A DNA stretch of 64,000 nt from CAWBXL01 sp963837365. GTDB taxonomy: Bacteria; Acidobacteriota; Terriglobia; Terriglobales; Acidobacteriaceae. The position numbers and the translations under genes were made by a program. The notes beneath the pieces are model-generated. The model ran no database searches. It was not told the DNA's origin and saw nothing but the letters and a program-made list of their open reading frames with translations. The stretch's first letter is position 1; every line of letters begins with the position of its first letter. The stretch covers positions 1,302,001 through 1,366,000 of the forward strand of contig CAWIMW010000002.1 of assembly GCA_963837365.1 (NCBI GenBank), given 5' to 3'. Of this stretch, positions 26,790-36,582 are shown piece by piece.

Positions 26790-29190
26790 ATGGAAACCAT
26801 ACTTCAAGATTTGCGATATGGACTCCGCATGTTGCGGAAGAACCCTGGGTTCACACTGACTGCCGTCATCACGTTGGCGCTTGGCATCGGGGCTAACACC
26901 GCGATCTTCAGCGTGGTCAACGCTGTGTTGCTTAGACCGCTGCCCTTTAAAGATCCTGAGCGACTGATGATGGTTTGGAACCGGGGACCGGAAGCGGCCG
27001 GCGGTGATCGTACACCGCTCGCCGTGGCTGATCTGCTCGACTGGCGGGCACAGAACCGATCCTTTGCTGAAATAGGGGCATTCCAAAAAACGATCTTCAA
27101 CTACATTAGCAGTGACTCGCCGGAACGCGTACAAGCTGTCAGAGTGACGGCGAATTTTTTCGCCATGTTAGGTGTGCAGGCCCATCTTGGGAATACGCCG
27201 CTTGCGGGAGAGGATCAGCCGCAAAAACAGTTTACAGTGCTCCTGAGTAATAGCCTCTGGCGCAGCCATTTTGCTTCAGATCCGCACGTGATCGGGCGCA
27301 CTCTTAATCTGAGTGGTGTGACTTACAGTGTTATCGGCGTTGCGCCTGCAAATTTCAACTTCCCCAATAAGGATGTTGAGTTGTGGACGTCGCTACCATT
27401 AGAGCCACCAACCCGACGTGGTCCTTACTTCCTCACCGGAATTGCACGTCTAAAGCCAGGTGTGACCCTGCTTCAGGCGCGCGCCGAAATGAGTGCATTG
27501 AAATCGAGTTTTTCAGGCGAAAGTCTCAATCTCAATGTCCTGCCCGTCAACGAATTCGTTGTTGGGAATGTACGCCTGGCCCTACTGGTGCTATTCGTGG
27601 CAGTTACACTCGTGCTGCTGATCGCGGCAGTCAACGTTGCCAATTTGATGTTGGTACGCTCTACTGCGCGTGTGAAGGAAACCTCGATGCGCATTGCTCT
27701 CGGTGCCAGCCGGACGCGCATCATCCGCCAGCTTTTGACGGAAAGCTTGCTACTGTCGCTCGCCAGTGGCGGGTTGGGGATACTTCTGGCATCTGGGGGC
27801 GTACGTCTGCTGGTGAAGTTGGCGCCGAACACAATTCCACGCTTAGACCAAATAGGGGTTGATGCAACGGTGCTCGGTTGGACTGTGATTGTCTCACTGC
27901 TGACTGGGTTACTTTTCGGACTGGCTCCCGCGTGGCAAAGCTCCAGACCCATGCTTAACGATTCACTTAAAGAGAGTGGGTGTGCCACCACTGAAAGCAC
28001 CGGTAAACGGAGCTGGCGCAATCTGCTGGTGGTTTCAGAACTGGCATTGGCTGTAATGCTTTCGATTGGAGCAGGACTGCTAGTCAAAAGCTTCAGGCGC
28101 TTGCAACGCGTGGACTCTGGCGTCAACACGGAGCGCGTGCTTACGATGCACCTTGCGCTACAGGGGAAACGGTATGCCGACGCTCAGCAGGTGAACGCTT
28201 TGTATGCACATCTGCTTGAGCGAATTCAGGCTCTACCCGGCGTTCACGCAGCCGCTGTGAGCAACAGCTTGCCCCCTGATAGCACGGAATTCTCGGACGA
28301 TTTCACCATTGAAGGCAGGCCCATAGTCCCGAATCAAGCCCCGCCCATCGCCTACATGGCGAACGTCAGCCCTGATTATTTCCGTACCTTTGGAATTCCG
28401 CTGCGCCGTGGGCGCTATTTTGAGGCTACGGATTCTGCCAATGCTCCACTAGTTGCGGTCATTGACGAAACGACGGCCCGACAATTCTTTTCGCAGGAAG
28501 ACCCCATTGGAAAGCGCATCAATACCGCAAATGAGGGCCAGCCGATTTGGTGGCGAGTGATCGGCGTTGTCGGCGATGTGAAGTACACCGGTCTCGCGAA
28601 CCAGACACAACCCACGTTATACCGGCCGCTGATACAGGCAACATCGCGGAACACATTTTTATCTGTCAAAACCGATACCGCTGACCCTTTAGGCGTTGCT
28701 GCCGCAGTGCGTATGGAACTCAAGTCTCTCGATCCCGAACTACCCGTGACAGAGGATTGGGACGTTGGAGCATCGCTTCGCGACCGCCGTCGCACAGCCC
28801 CGTTTCCGTACCATGCTGATCGCTCTCTTCGCTGTGCTGGCCCTGGTGTTAGCAGTGGTCGGCATCTACGGCGTGATTTCCTACTCCGTCACGCAGCGCA
28901 CACATGAGATGGGCATCCGCCTTGCCTTGGGGGCACAAGCGGGCGGGGTATTGAAGTTGGTGCTCAAGCAAGGCGCGGTCTTAGCCATCACCGGCGTGCT
29001 GGCAGGACTAGGCGTGTCTTTCGTATTGACAAGGTTGCTAAGAAATCTGCTTTTCAATGTGAGCGCAACCGACTGGCAGACATTCGGAGGAATTGCCGCG
29101 CTGCTTGTCTCGGTGGCATTGCTTGCTTGCTATCTGCCTGCGCGGCGGGCGGCAAAAGTTGAGCCGCTGGTGGCGCTGCGCTACGAGTGA
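26790..29190 (+). pseudogene. ADOP-type ABC permease 6, single frameshift
   Basis: The gene begins METILQDLRYGLRMLRKNPG and stays in frame to about codon 655 (PELPVTED), then shifts into noise and stops at 28907. The correct C-terminus (EHRFATAVAQPRF, the last three helices, HEMGIRLALGA and AKVEPLVALRYE) continues in the +1 frame from about 28765 to 29190. Removing one base in GATTGGGACG (28755-28764) restores PVTEDGTLEHRF, which fits the family. This is therefore a one-base insertion: either a young pseudogene or a sequence error. There is no homopolymer long enough to suggest phase variation. Confidence 0.85.
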
Positions 29191-29195
29191 GGAAC

Positions 29196-31616
29196 ATGGA
29201 AACCATTTTTCAAGACCTTCGTTACGGATTCCGCATGTTGTGGAAGAACCCCGGGTTCACGGCCGTGGCAGTCGTGACTCTGGCCCTGGGCATCGGCGCT
29301 AATACGGCGATGTTCAGCGTGATCAATTCCGTGTTGTTCCATTCATTACCTTTTCGTGACGGCAGCCGCGTGATGGTGGTGTGGAAGACCATGTCAAACG
29401 GCAGTCCCAACGCTTTTTCTACGCCTGCGTTTTTGGAGATTCGCGAGCAAGTGGATTCGCTGGCGCACCTGGGCGCGTATTCAGGAGTGGGGAAAAATCT
29501 TGGAGGGAAAGATCTTCCCGAGCGAATCCTAGGCGGGAGGGTCAACTTCGATTTGATGCCGGTGCTGGGGGTGCAGCCCGTGCTCGGGCGGATGTTTTCT
29601 GCGGACGAAGACCATCCCGGCGCGGGTGCGGTTGTGATTTTGAGCCACGCGCTTTGGTCTACGCGCTTCGCTTCTCGCTCTGACATTTTGGGGCAGGCTG
29701 TGAACTTGGATGGTGTGCCTTATACCGTGGTCGGCGTGATGCCGGCGGGATTCCATGTTCAGTCTGACAATGAACTGTTCTGGATTCCGCTTCAGTTGGA
29801 GTCGGTGAACGCACAAGCATCAGCTCGGAATGTTCATTGGCTGTTTGCTTATACGCGCCTTCCCGACGGCACTCGCCTCGAACAGATGCAGGCAACGCTG
29901 GACGCTATCGCTGTGCGATTGAAGACGCAGGACCCGACAGGCGAAGGGGGATTCGGAGCGACACTACAGTCCGTCAGCGACTTTACCAACGGAACCGTAA
30001 AGCCAGTATTGATGTTGCTGATGGGAGCGGTCGGCTTTGTCCTGCTGATTGCCTGCTCCAATGTGGCCAATCTACTGCTCGCGCGGCGGACTACGCGGCA
30101 GCGTGAAATTTCCATTCGTACAGCCTTGGGCGCTAGTCGTCTGCGGATGATCCGGCAGTTGCTCACCGAGAGCGTGGTGTTGGCGATGATGGGCGGATTG
30201 CTCGGTGTTGGGCTGGCCTGGGTGGCGATCAAGGGTCTGCGCGCGGCTCATCCATCGAGCATTCCTGGTTCGGATGCGATTTCCATTGATCCGATGGTTC
30301 TTGCCTTTACCGCTTTGCTCTGCGGCGTAGTCGGAATTCTTTTTGGGGTTGCTCCCGCGTGGGAAGGTTCAAAGGCAAATGTCAGCGAAACTTTGAAAGA
30401 AGGTTCACGAGGCAGTAGTGGAGGTTTTGGAAAGCATCGTGCAGTGCTGGTCGTCACCGAGACGGCGCTGGCCTCGATGCTCTTCATCGGCGCTGGATTG
30501 TCGCTACGCAGTTTGTGGCGCGCGGAGACGGTCAATCCCGGTTTCAATCCCGAAGGCGTGATCACTTTTCGGGTGGCCGCCCCGGCACAGTTTACTGGCG
30601 ATCGCATCCCGCTTTTCTACCAACAAGTCTTGGACCGTTTGCGAGCGCTTCCTGGCGTGCAGTCGGCGGTGCTGGCACGCAACCTTCCCATGAGTGGCGT
30701 GGACCCCTCCATGCCCATCGAGATTGAAGGTACGCCGCCTGCGCCGTCGCAAATCCCCATTGTTTCGCGCCTGCGCGCCGTGGGCCCGGACTATTTCGGT
30801 GGGCTGCAAACATCCTTACTAAGGGGCCGCGAATTTACTGAACACGATACCGCCGCAGCCCAGAAAGTTGCTGTAGTCAGCGAGAGCCTGGCTAAGCTGT
30901 ACTGGCCGAATGAAGAGGCGCTGGGCAAACGGCTCAAGCCGGCCATGCCCGGCGGAGATTGGTGCGTGGTTGTCGGAGTCGCGGCGGATGTTCACCACTG
31001 GGCTGCTGACGTGGACATCGAACCTACTGTTTATTACCCCTATACGCAGATTCCTGCTGCCTTCCTGGCGCTGCTCGAAGGCAACATGAGCATTGCGGTA
31101 CGCAGCCAGAATTCCGCTGGATTGCTGGATTCCATTCGCGCCGCTGTGGGCGAGATCGATAAGACGGTGCCGCTTTATCAAGTCAAAAGTATGGATGAGA
31201 TGGTGGCGGACTCCGGTTCGCTCCGGCGTTTTGACATGTGGCTGATCGGCGCATTCGCCGGACTCGCACTCACATTGGCGGCGGTAGGGATTTACGGAGT
31301 GATGGCATATTCCGTTTCTCAACGCACACGCGAGATCGGCATCCGCATGGCCATGGGAGCACAGAAGAACAATGTGCTGCTGCTGATTTTAGGCCAAGGG
31401 GCAAAGCTTGCTTTAGCTGGAGTTGCGGTTGGATTGGTTGGCGCTTTCGCGCTGGCTCATCTTATGGCCAGTTTTGTGTTCGGCGTGAGTACGCGAGATT
31501 TAGTCACGTTTATCACTGTGCCCTGGGTGGTGCTGATGATGATCCTGTTCGGTTGCTACATCCCGGCACGGCGCGCGGCCAAAGTCGATCCCATGGTAGC
31601 GCTGCGCTACGAGTAA
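29196..31616 (+). CDS. ADOP-type ABC permease 7
   Basis: An 806-residue permease starting METIFQDLRYGFRMLWKNPG. The GTG at 29187 overlaps the previous gene's end, but the ATG at 29196 is preceded by GAGGA and gives the standard start. Coupling motifs are RQREISIRTALGA and REIGIRMAMGA. The periplasmic region around VVWKTMSNGSPNAFSTPAFL is shorter than in other members. The ending is AAKVDPMVALRYE, followed by TAA rather than TGA. Confidence 0.93.
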   Translation: METIFQDLRYGFRMLWKNPGFTAVAVVTLALGIGANTAMFSVINSVLFHSLPFRDGSRVMVVWKTMSNGSPNAFSTPAFLEIREQVDSLAHLGAYSGVGKNLGGKDLPERILGGRVNFDLMPVLGVQPVLGRMFSADEDHPGAGAVVILSHALWSTRFASRSDILGQAVNLDGVPYTVVGVMPAGFHVQSDNELFWIPLQLESVNAQASARNVHWLFAYTRLPDGTRLEQMQATLDAIAVRLKTQDPTGEGGFGATLQSVSDFTNGTVKPVLMLLMGAVGFVLLIACSNVANLLLARRTTRQREISIRTALGASRLRMIRQLLTESVVLAMMGGLLGVGLAWVAIKGLRAAHPSSIPGSDAISIDPMVLAFTALLCGVVGILFGVAPAWEGSKANVSETLKEGSRGSSGGFGKHRAVLVVTETALASMLFIGAGLSLRSLWRAETVNPGFNPEGVITFRVAAPAQFTGDRIPLFYQQVLDRLRALPGVQSAVLARNLPMSGVDPSMPIEIEGTPPAPSQIPIVSRLRAVGPDYFGGLQTSLLRGREFTEHDTAAAQKVAVVSESLAKLYWPNEEALGKRLKPAMPGGDWCVVVGVAADVHHWAADVDIEPTVYYPYTQIPAAFLALLEGNMSIAVRSQNSAGLLDSIRAAVGEIDKTVPLYQVKSMDEMVADSGSLRRFDMWLIGAFAGLALTLAAVGIYGVMAYSVSQRTREIGIRMAMGAQKNNVLLLILGQGAKLALAGVAVGLVGAFALAHLMASFVFGVSTRDLVTFITVPWVVLMMILFGCYIPARRAAKVDPMVALRYE

Positions 31617-31627
31617 AAGGACTGGAA

Positions 31628-34138
31628 ATGACTGGACTCATGCAGGACGTTCGCTACACGTTGCGCCAATTTCGCAATAAGCCGGGCTTCGCGGTTGTCG
31701 CCGTCGTGACTCTTGCCCTTGGGATCGGCGCCAACACAGCGATTTTCAGTCTGCTCGACCAGACATTGTTACGCCGCTTGCCGGTACATGAACCCGAACG
31801 GTTAGTGTTGTTCCACTACATCGGATCCAACGAAGGCCGGACCAGTTCTTACGGCGGCGACTCCAACAACTATTTCTCCTTCCCAATGTATCGCGATATC
31901 CGCGACCGCAATTCCGTCTTCAGTGGAGTCATGGCCACCGACGCTGTCGAAGTTGGAGTGCAATGGCACAACCAACCGGAGTTGGTCTCGGGCGAACTGG
32001 TATCGGGAAACTACTTTGAGACCTTAGGTGTCAAGCCGGCTGTGGGACGCTTATTTGTTGCATCGGATGATGTGGCGCAAAATGCCAATCCGGTTGTGGT
32101 GCTGAGTTTTGGCTATTGGAAGCGCCGGTTTGGTACTGACCCGCAAATAGCCGGACAAAACATCCTCATCAATGGCCATCCGTTTTTGGTGGTCGGCGTC
32201 GCGCAAGCAGGTTTTCACAGCGTCGTCGCCGGTCAGACGCCCGATGTGTTTGCGCCGATGATGATGAAGCCCGAGGTCACGCCGGGGTGGAACGATCTCG
32301 ATAACCGGCGCACGTCATTTCTAAACATTATTGCTCGCCTGAAACCCGGACTCAGTCTTCAGCAAGCGGAAGCCGGTGTTAACCCTCTTTGGCATTCGCT
32401 TCGCGCCGATGAATTCAATAGCATGCACAATAGCAGCGAACGTTTCCGGGACAGTTTTCTGACCAAGACCCGCCTCCAATTGTTGGATTCTGCGCGTGGG
32501 TTTTCGCCACTGCGCGAGTTCATACAGACTCCCCTACTCATTCTTATGGGAATGGTTGCCCTAGTTGCGTTGATGGCGTGTGCAAATGTTGCCAGCCTGC
32601 TGCTGGTGCGCGCTGCTTCGCGCACACGTGAGATGTCGGTTCGCTATGCGCTGGGCGCGGAACGCATGCGGGTTGTCCGGCAACTGTTAGTGGAGGGCCT
32701 GATGCTTGGCCTTTGCGGAGGGCTGCTGGGAATTCTCATCGCGCCTCAGGTTTCGTCGTTCTTAACACGAAGGCTGGTGAACGGGACCGGCGATCTGCCC
32801 TTCTCTTCAACTTTGGACCTGCGCATTTTGTCCTTCAACTTTGGCCTGGCGATCCTGGTCAGCACCGTCTTCAGCCTGGTGCCCGCGATCCAGTTCTGGA
32901 AACCCAATTTGATGAACGCGCTCAAGCAACAAATGGTCACAGCGGCCGGTGGTCCTCTGCGTTTCCGGCGCATCTCGGTCTCCGTTCAAATTGGGCTCAG
33001 CTTGCTTTTGTTAGTAGGAGCCGGCCTGTTCGTTCGTACGTTAAGCAATTTGAAAACGTCGGATCTCGGTTTTGCAGCGGACCATCTGCTCACTTTCCAG
33101 ATCAATCCTGGCCTTGCCGGCTATGAGACGGAGCAGGCCCCTGCGCTTTATCAGCAAATTCTCGAGAGGTTGCAGGCGCTTCCGGGAGTGCAGGCCGTCG
33201 GTGCTACTAACACTCCCGAACTGACGGGCGACGGGAATGGTTCGAACGTCACTGTCGCCGGATACACCAGTAAACCAGACGAGGACATGGTTGTAGAGCA
33301 GCACAGAATTACTCCCGGATATTTTTCGGCTCTCCAGGAGCAGTTCATTGCTGGACGCGGAATTACTGAGCAGGACAACACCAAGGACGCCAAGACGGTG
33401 GTAGTGAACGAGGCCTTCGCGAAGTATTTCTTCGGCGACCCCCGACAGGCGGTTGGGCGCGCTTTTGGCTGGGGCGGTGGGAATAGCACCAAAACCGATA
33501 TCCAAATTGTCGGCGTGGTGAGAAACGCCAAACATCGCAACGTCCGCGACGGCATTGAACGTACGGTCTTCGAACCCTATCTCCAGAATTCTGCTCCGAG
33601 AAAGATGGCGTTTTATATCCGCACCTCGCAACTGCCACAAAGCGCAGAAAGCACTATTCGAGTTGCCATGCAGAACCTGGACTCGAAACTGGTGCTAGGG
33701 TCTTTCCGCACCATGGAAGAACAGATTGATGAAAGTTTGAGCATCGATCGCATGATTGCCTTGCTCGCCACCAGCTTTGCCGTGCTCGCCGTGTTCATGG
33801 CCGGCGTCGGGCTATACGGCGTGCTGGCGTATTCGACCGCGCAGCGGACGCGGGAGATTGGATTGCGCATTGCACTCGGCTCCAGCCGGGGGTTGGTCCT
33901 GAAAATGGTTCTGACGGAAGTGATGTGGCTGGCCGGAGCGGGGATTGCGGTGGCGTTACCGTTAACGCTGTTGCTTGGGCGCACGCTGCGCAGTCAGCTT
34001 TATGGCATTTCGAGCAGCGATCCGTGGACGATTCTTGCTGTGACTTTGGTACTGGCTGCCGTGGCAATTTTTTCTGCCCTGGTCCCAGCACGCCGCGCGG
34101 CGAAGGTCGATCCCATGGTGGCGTTGCGGTACGAGTGA
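31628..34138 (+). CDS. ADOP-type ABC permease 8 (longest copy)
   Basis: An 836-residue permease starting MTGLMQDVRYTLRQFRNKPG. The open frame runs 130 codons further upstream, into permease 7 out of frame, so the ATG at 31628 (preceded by AAAAGGACTGGAA) is the real start. The first domain carries LLDQTLLRRLPVHEPERLVL and FPMYRDIRDRNSVFSGVMAT, a third subgroup variant. Coupling motifs are RTREMSVRYALGA and REIGLRIALGS. The ending is AAKVDPMVALRYE. Confidence 0.93.
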   Translation: MTGLMQDVRYTLRQFRNKPGFAVVAVVTLALGIGANTAIFSLLDQTLLRRLPVHEPERLVLFHYIGSNEGRTSSYGGDSNNYFSFPMYRDIRDRNSVFSGVMATDAVEVGVQWHNQPELVSGELVSGNYFETLGVKPAVGRLFVASDDVAQNANPVVVLSFGYWKRRFGTDPQIAGQNILINGHPFLVVGVAQAGFHSVVAGQTPDVFAPMMMKPEVTPGWNDLDNRRTSFLNIIARLKPGLSLQQAEAGVNPLWHSLRADEFNSMHNSSERFRDSFLTKTRLQLLDSARGFSPLREFIQTPLLILMGMVALVALMACANVASLLLVRAASRTREMSVRYALGAERMRVVRQLLVEGLMLGLCGGLLGILIAPQVSSFLTRRLVNGTGDLPFSSTLDLRILSFNFGLAILVSTVFSLVPAIQFWKPNLMNALKQQMVTAAGGPLRFRRISVSVQIGLSLLLLVGAGLFVRTLSNLKTSDLGFAADHLLTFQINPGLAGYETEQAPALYQQILERLQALPGVQAVGATNTPELTGDGNGSNVTVAGYTSKPDEDMVVEQHRITPGYFSALQEQFIAGRGITEQDNTKDAKTVVVNEAFAKYFFGDPRQAVGRAFGWGGGNSTKTDIQIVGVVRNAKHRNVRDGIERTVFEPYLQNSAPRKMAFYIRTSQLPQSAESTIRVAMQNLDSKLVLGSFRTMEEQIDESLSIDRMIALLATSFAVLAVFMAGVGLYGVLAYSTAQRTREIGLRIALGSSRGLVLKMVLTEVMWLAGAGIAVALPLTLLLGRTLRSQLYGISSSDPWTILAVTLVLAAVAIFSALVPARRAAKVDPMVALRYE

Positions 34139-34144
34139 GGGCCT

Positions 34145-36572
34145 ATGGAAACTTTGCTTCAAGACATACGCTACGGACTACGCATTCTCTGGAAGTCACC
34201 CGGCTTCGCTTGTGTCGCGGTACTCACGCTGGCGCTCGGTATTGGAGCCAACACGGCCATCTTTAGTTTGGTGAATGGAATTCTCCTTGTTCCTCTCCCC
34301 TATTCCAATCCGCAGCAGTTGGTCAGTGTGACCGGCACGTATCCGCGGGGGGCGTTTGCCGCCATGCGTCAACAGATACAAACCATGGACGTCGCAACCT
34401 ACGCCGAGGGACATGAATTCAATCTGACCGGCTTTGATGAACCGGTCCGGCTGACGGGAACTCTGGTTTCGGCGGAATTGTTTTCCGTTTTAGGTGCGCG
34501 GCCGCAGCTGGGCCGGACGTTCTATCCGGGAGAAGACGCTGCTGGACAGGACAATTATGTAATTCTCAGCCACACACTTTGGCAACGTCGCTTTGGCGGT
34601 GATCCGTCAATTGTCGGCCGTTCTGTTGAGATTGAAGGCATGAGCCGCCAAGTTCTTGGTGTTATGCCTGCGGAATTTCGTTTTCCATCCGCCAAGACGC
34701 AAATCTGGATTCCGTTGCACATCGATCCCAGCAATATGACGAGTTCATGGGCCAGCGATTACATGCCGGTAGTCGGACGGCTGCGGGTCGGGGCGACATT
34801 GCTGCAAGCGCGGACTGAGGTCCAAACATTCCAGTCGCATGTCGGTGAACTGTTTCCCTTCCGCATGCCCAAGGAATGGAACGCGGATATCAGCGTCGTC
34901 CCACTGCAAACGGACATGGTTGGCGATGTCCGCACGCGTCTGTTCTTGTTGCTGGGGGCCGTGGCGCTGATTCTCCTGATTGCCTGTGCCAACGTCGCAA
35001 ATTTAATGCTCGCGCGCGCTGCCAGCCGGGAAAAAGAAATTGGCATCCGTTCTGCGCTGGGCGCCGGACAGGGCCGGATTGCGCGACAGCTTCTTACCGA
35101 AAGCGTCGTGCTTGCCTCGCTGGGTGGATTGCTCGGTTTGGCGTTTGCCTCGGCGGGGATGTCGCTGCTCAAGTTCGCCATGCCGGCAGACACGCCGCGT
35201 TTGATGGATGTTCACCTGGATTGGCGTGTGCTTGCCTTCACCTTCGCGCTGAGCGTACTCACCGGACTTATTTTCGGACTGGCCCCGGCATTTCAGTCGT
35301 CACGCACGGCGCTGGCCGAACCGCTGAAGTCCGGCGGACGCGGGGCAACTCTCTCCGTCTCGCAAAGGCTGCGCAGCTTTTTGGCTGTCGCAGAGGTGGG
35401 GTTTGCTGCCCTGCTCATCATCGCTGCCGGACTTCTCATACGAAGTTTCTGGGCGCTCTCGCATGTAAATGCCGGTTTTCAGCCTGAACACATTGTTACG
35501 GCCCGGATTACTCCTAATGAATCGTTTTGCAGCGAACACCGAACGGTGTCTTACCTTTTACCGCAGCCTGCTCGACCAGGTGCAAGCATCGCCCGGAGTG
35601 AGCGGTGCTGCCGTGGTGAACACGCTTCCACTCGGCGGAAGAGTGGCGAAACGTTCCGTGAGTATTGAGAATTTTGTCTCGCCGACCGGAGGGATGGTCT
35701 CACCTCTGTTTTGGATGAACACCGTATCGCCTGAGTATTTTCACGTAATGGATGTTCCGTTGCTGTCGGGACGTTCTTTCTCTACGGCCGAAATGTCCGG
35801 CAATCCTCCGGTAGCAATTGTTGATGCGCAAACCGCGCGGCGCTTCTGGCCGGGGCAGGAAGCGATTGGCAAACACATCCGTCTGCTAGGTGAGATGAAC
35901 TGGCGAACGGTCGTGGGAATCACCACCGACGTACGCGCCTTCAATCTTCAGAAGACGATTCCGGACTACATGCGGGGCACGATCTATTTGCCGCTCAGTC
36001 CCACCTCCACCCTGGAAGACAAGCGAGTCCCCGCGGAAATGACCATCGCGGTGCGCACCATCTCCAACGAATCGCAGGTTGGCGCCATGCTACAGCGGAT
36101 CGTGGCGGGCCTGAACCACGATGTTCCAGTTAGTGAAGTGCGGACCATGAATGCAGTGGTGTCGGAGGCTGTCTCCACGCCCGCTTCTACTACATCGTTG
36201 TTTGTCACCTTCGCCGGATTGGCACTCGTGCTGGGCATGGTCGGCATCTATGGCGTGCTCGCGTTTCTGGTTTCCAAACGCACCCGCGAAATCGGCATTC
36301 GCATTGCGCTGGGAGCTCAGCGCGCGGATGTTCTGTGGTTGATTCTGAAAGAAGGCACAAAATTTGCAGTGGTTGGCATTGCGCTTGGACTCGCTGGAGC
36401 GTTTGTAACCACCCGCTGGCTGTCCAGTGAACTTTATGGGGTGAGCTCGACTGACCCGCTTACTTACGCCGGGGTGGCCCTGCTGATGGGGTTTATCTCA
36501 ATGGTTGCGTGCTACATTCCCGCCCGCCGCGCCATGCGGGTGGATCCACTCATTGCACTGCGGTACGAGTAA
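34145..36572 (+). pseudogene. ADOP-type ABC permease 9, single frameshift
   Basis: The first frame starts METLLQDIRYGLRILWKSPG, carries the first FtsX unit with REKEIGIRSALGA and stays family-like to ITPNESFCSE, then ends at 35668. The second half (RCLTFYRSLLDQVQASPGV through REIGIRIALGA to MRVDPLIALRYE) is in the +1 frame and ends at 36572. Removing one C in CACCGAACGG (about 35541-35550) joins them cleanly. It is a one-base insertion in the middle of the gene: a pseudogene or a sequence error. Both halves otherwise show no decay. Confidence 0.85.
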
Positions 36573-36582
36573 GGAGCTTAAG

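Noticed and set aside
31238..31627. 130-codon N-terminal extension of permease 8
   Set aside because: It is an out-of-frame reading of permease 7's C-terminus; the family start MTGLMQDVRY is at 31628 with its own ribosome-binding site.
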